Source: Pseudomonas helleri (GTDB lineage: Bacteria > Pseudomonadota > Gammaproteobacteria > Pseudomonadales > Pseudomonadaceae). From it: 41,582 nt of DNA. Every line of letters starts with the position of its first letter. The first letter of the stretch is position 1. Of this stretch, positions 40,470 to 41,582 are shown piece after piece. The notes below the pieces were generated by a model. That model ran no database searches and was not told where the DNA came from. It saw nothing but the letters and a program-made list of their open reading frames with translations. The position numbers and the translations under genes were made by a program. Location of the stretch: positions 1 to 41,582 of the forward strand of contig NZ_WIWC01000045.1 in the NCBI RefSeq assembly GCF_009600315.1, in the 5' to 3' direction.

Positions 40470-41387
40470 CTAGCTGGGTTTCGCTCGACGAAAGCCGCTG
40501 GCGGGACGTGAACAGAGGTCCACCAACCAGTCCACAAACACCCGAACGCGCGGTGACAACTGTCGATGCGCGGGGTACAAGGCGGTCAACGCCAGACGCG
40601 GCGGAGTGTGCTCGCTCAAGACTTCTTGCAAACGCCCTTCACGCACCAGTTGAGCCGCATGATAATGCGGTGTTTGCACCAGCCCATAACCCGCCACGCA
40701 GGCCGCCAAGTAGCCTTCCGCGCTATTGACCGAGACCTGCTTGGGCAGATCGATCAAACGCACCTCATTGCCGATTTGAAATTCAAGCCCGTAGCGTTTT
40801 CCCGATACGCTGGAAAAGTACTCCACGACTTGATGACCGCTCAACTCGTCAGGGGATTGGGGTACGCCGTGAGCGCGCAGATAAGCCGGGCTGGCACAGG
40901 TCAGCTGATCCATCTGCACCAATGGCCGTGCCACCAGCGAGTCATCCACCGTTAACCCAGCGCGAATGACGCAATCAATCCCTTCGCGGATCAGGTCCAC
41001 GGGGCGGTCGTTGAGGCCGATTTCGAGCTCGATCAACGGGTAGCGCCCGGTAAATTCGGGCAAAGCCGGGAACACCACCAGCCGCCCAATTGCCGCGGGC
41101 ATTTCGACTCGTAAGGTGCCCTTGGGCTGGTGGCTGCGGAACAGTCCTTCGGCTTCTTCCAGATCGGCCAGCAGGAGGACACACCGTTGGTAGTAGGCTG
41201 TGCCATCCAGTGTAGGACTCACTTGGCGCGTGGTGCGGTGCAGTAATTGCACGCCTAAATGCGCTTCCAGTTGTTTAATTAGCACGGTGGCTGATGCACG
41301 GGGTATTTGCAGGCTGTCGGCGGCTTTGGCAAAGCCGCCCAACTCCACGATACGGGCGAACACCAACATCGCGTTGAATCGATCCAT
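40470..41387 (-). CDS. LysR-family transcriptional regulator
   Basis: A 305-residue LysR regulator. The N-terminal winged helix is complete (MDRFNAMLVFARIVELGGFAKAADSLQIPRASATVLIKQLEAHLGVQLLHRTTRQVSPT in order, with the GFAKAAD and LLHRTTR landmarks). The effector domain runs from about residue 90 to 295 (RVEMPAAIGRLVVFPALPEF, IDCVIRAG, ASPAYLRAHGVP, VSVNSAEGYLAACVAGYGL). This is the group typified by PA-type quinone or aldehyde regulators (CrgA-like), but its target is unknown. It is the last gene, and no divergent target gene is visible before the window ends. Confidence 0.85.
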   Translation of the reverse strand: MDRFNAMLVFARIVELGGFAKAADSLQIPRASATVLIKQLEAHLGVQLLHRTTRQVSPTLDGTAYYQRCVLLLADLEEAEGLFRSHQPKGTLRVEMPAAIGRLVVFPALPEFTGRYPLIELEIGLNDRPVDLIREGIDCVIRAGLTVDDSLVARPLVQMDQLTCASPAYLRAHGVPQSPDELSGHQVVEYFSSVSGKRYGLEFQIGNEVRLIDLPKQVSVNSAEGYLAACVAGYGLVQTPHYHAAQLVREGRLQEVLSEHTPPRLALTALYPAHRQLSPRVRVFVDWLVDLCSRPASGFRRAKPS

Positions 41388-41426
41388 GAAGGCTCCACTG
41401 GTTGAATGAGACGAACGTAGCAGCGA

Positions 41427-41462
41427 GCTAAAAGCTTTTAGCTTTTAGCTTTTAGCTTTTAG
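41427..41462. repeat. Heptamer tandem repeat AGCTTTT with palindrome
   Basis: Four exact copies of AGCTTTT (41433-41460) are followed by AG. The first overlaps an 18-bp perfect palindrome, AGCTAAAAGCTTTTAGCT, at 41427-41444. It lies about 40 bases upstream of the LysR start and could vary in copy number by slippage or act as an operator. Confidence 0.7.
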
Positions 41463-41582
41463 AACGATGTCACTGCTGCCACCGAAACAGTGGTAGCGAC
41501 ACTGGGGCCCCTCACAGGAGGCTGAACGCAGGTGCTGTTATGGGGGTGGCGAGGCAGGACGCCGAGCCAGCCGCGATCGGGC
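41463..41582. other. Window end, no gene found
   Basis: About 120 bases without a supported gene. The last 14 bases (GCCGCGATCGGGC) look like the start of a repeat cut by the window edge, but too little is present to classify it. Confidence 0.3.

Noticed and set aside
41433..41460. Tandem heptamers as the edge of a CRISPR array
   Set aside because: Units are 7 bp with no spacers and no repeat-length structure or cas genes.

Overview
The window is a piece of a fluorescent Pseudomonas chromosome. The evidence is the pyoverdine genes pvdA, fpvI, pvdRT-opmQ, pvdP, fpvR and pvdQ, the Pseudomonas-type gene order Cof phosphatase / zwf / short gnd, DUF2790 proteins, and REP elements of the kind scattered through P. 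fluorescens and P. putida genomes. I cannot name the species. No rRNA, tRNA, CRISPR array, prophage or complete insertion sequence is visible. Gene content is mostly chromosomal core plus a metal and siderophore region.

Layout. 1-3.6 kb: a threonine/homoserine exporter (rhtA), a small lipoprotein and an aminopeptidase P. 3.6-7.1 kb: a sulfur-flavoured group made of a stand-alone cysteine desulfurase, a divergent sigma54 activator lacking a sensor domain (SfnR-like) and a TSUP permease. 7.1-12.1 kb (minus strand): nudC, a dienoyl-CoA isomerase, and a Cof phosphatase, zwf and gnd with overlapping ends. 12.4-15.3 kb: a tiny coiled-coil protein, the phosphoethanolamine transferase cptA, the last 31 codons of a lost TonB-dependent receptor, and an acetyltransferase. 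15.4-22.6 kb (minus strand): an EvgS/BvgS-type hybrid kinase with its LuxR-type regulator, and the Mg2+ ATPase gene mgtA with a long leader. 23-31.7 kb: pvdA, fpvI, pvdRT-opmQ and pvdP. 31.8-35 kb: dkgB, zapE, two tandem DUF2790 genes. 35-41.6 kb: an acetyltransferase, a PepSY-like protein, fpvR, pvdQ, a Fur-like short regulator, a small membrane protein and a LysR regulator.

How the genes work together. PvdA makes N5-hydroxyornithine for pyoverdine. PvdQ removes the acyl tail, PvdP matures the chromophore, and PvdRT-OpmQ moves the siderophore out and recycles it. FpvI and FpvR are the sigma / anti-sigma pair for receptor expression. Here they lie 11 kb apart, with fpvR beside pvdQ. Four of these units (pvdA, pvdR, pvdP, pvdQ) have a TAAAT-N15/16-CGT PvdS-type promoter. 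The peptide synthetases, pvdS and an intact receptor are not in the window.

Most worth a second look: (1) a 20-codon, seven-serine leader ORF followed at once by an intrinsic terminator, just upstream of the cysteine desulfurase gene, which looks like a transcription attenuator; (2) one or two short leader ORFs and competing hairpins before mgtA; (3) palindromic heptads spaced about two helical turns apart upstream of the EvgA/BvgA-like regulator; (4) REP elements that carry the stop codons of opmQ, pvdP and pvdQ; (5) a hairpin covering the ribosome binding site of the SfnR-like gene; (6) a shared folded leader before the two DUF2790 genes.
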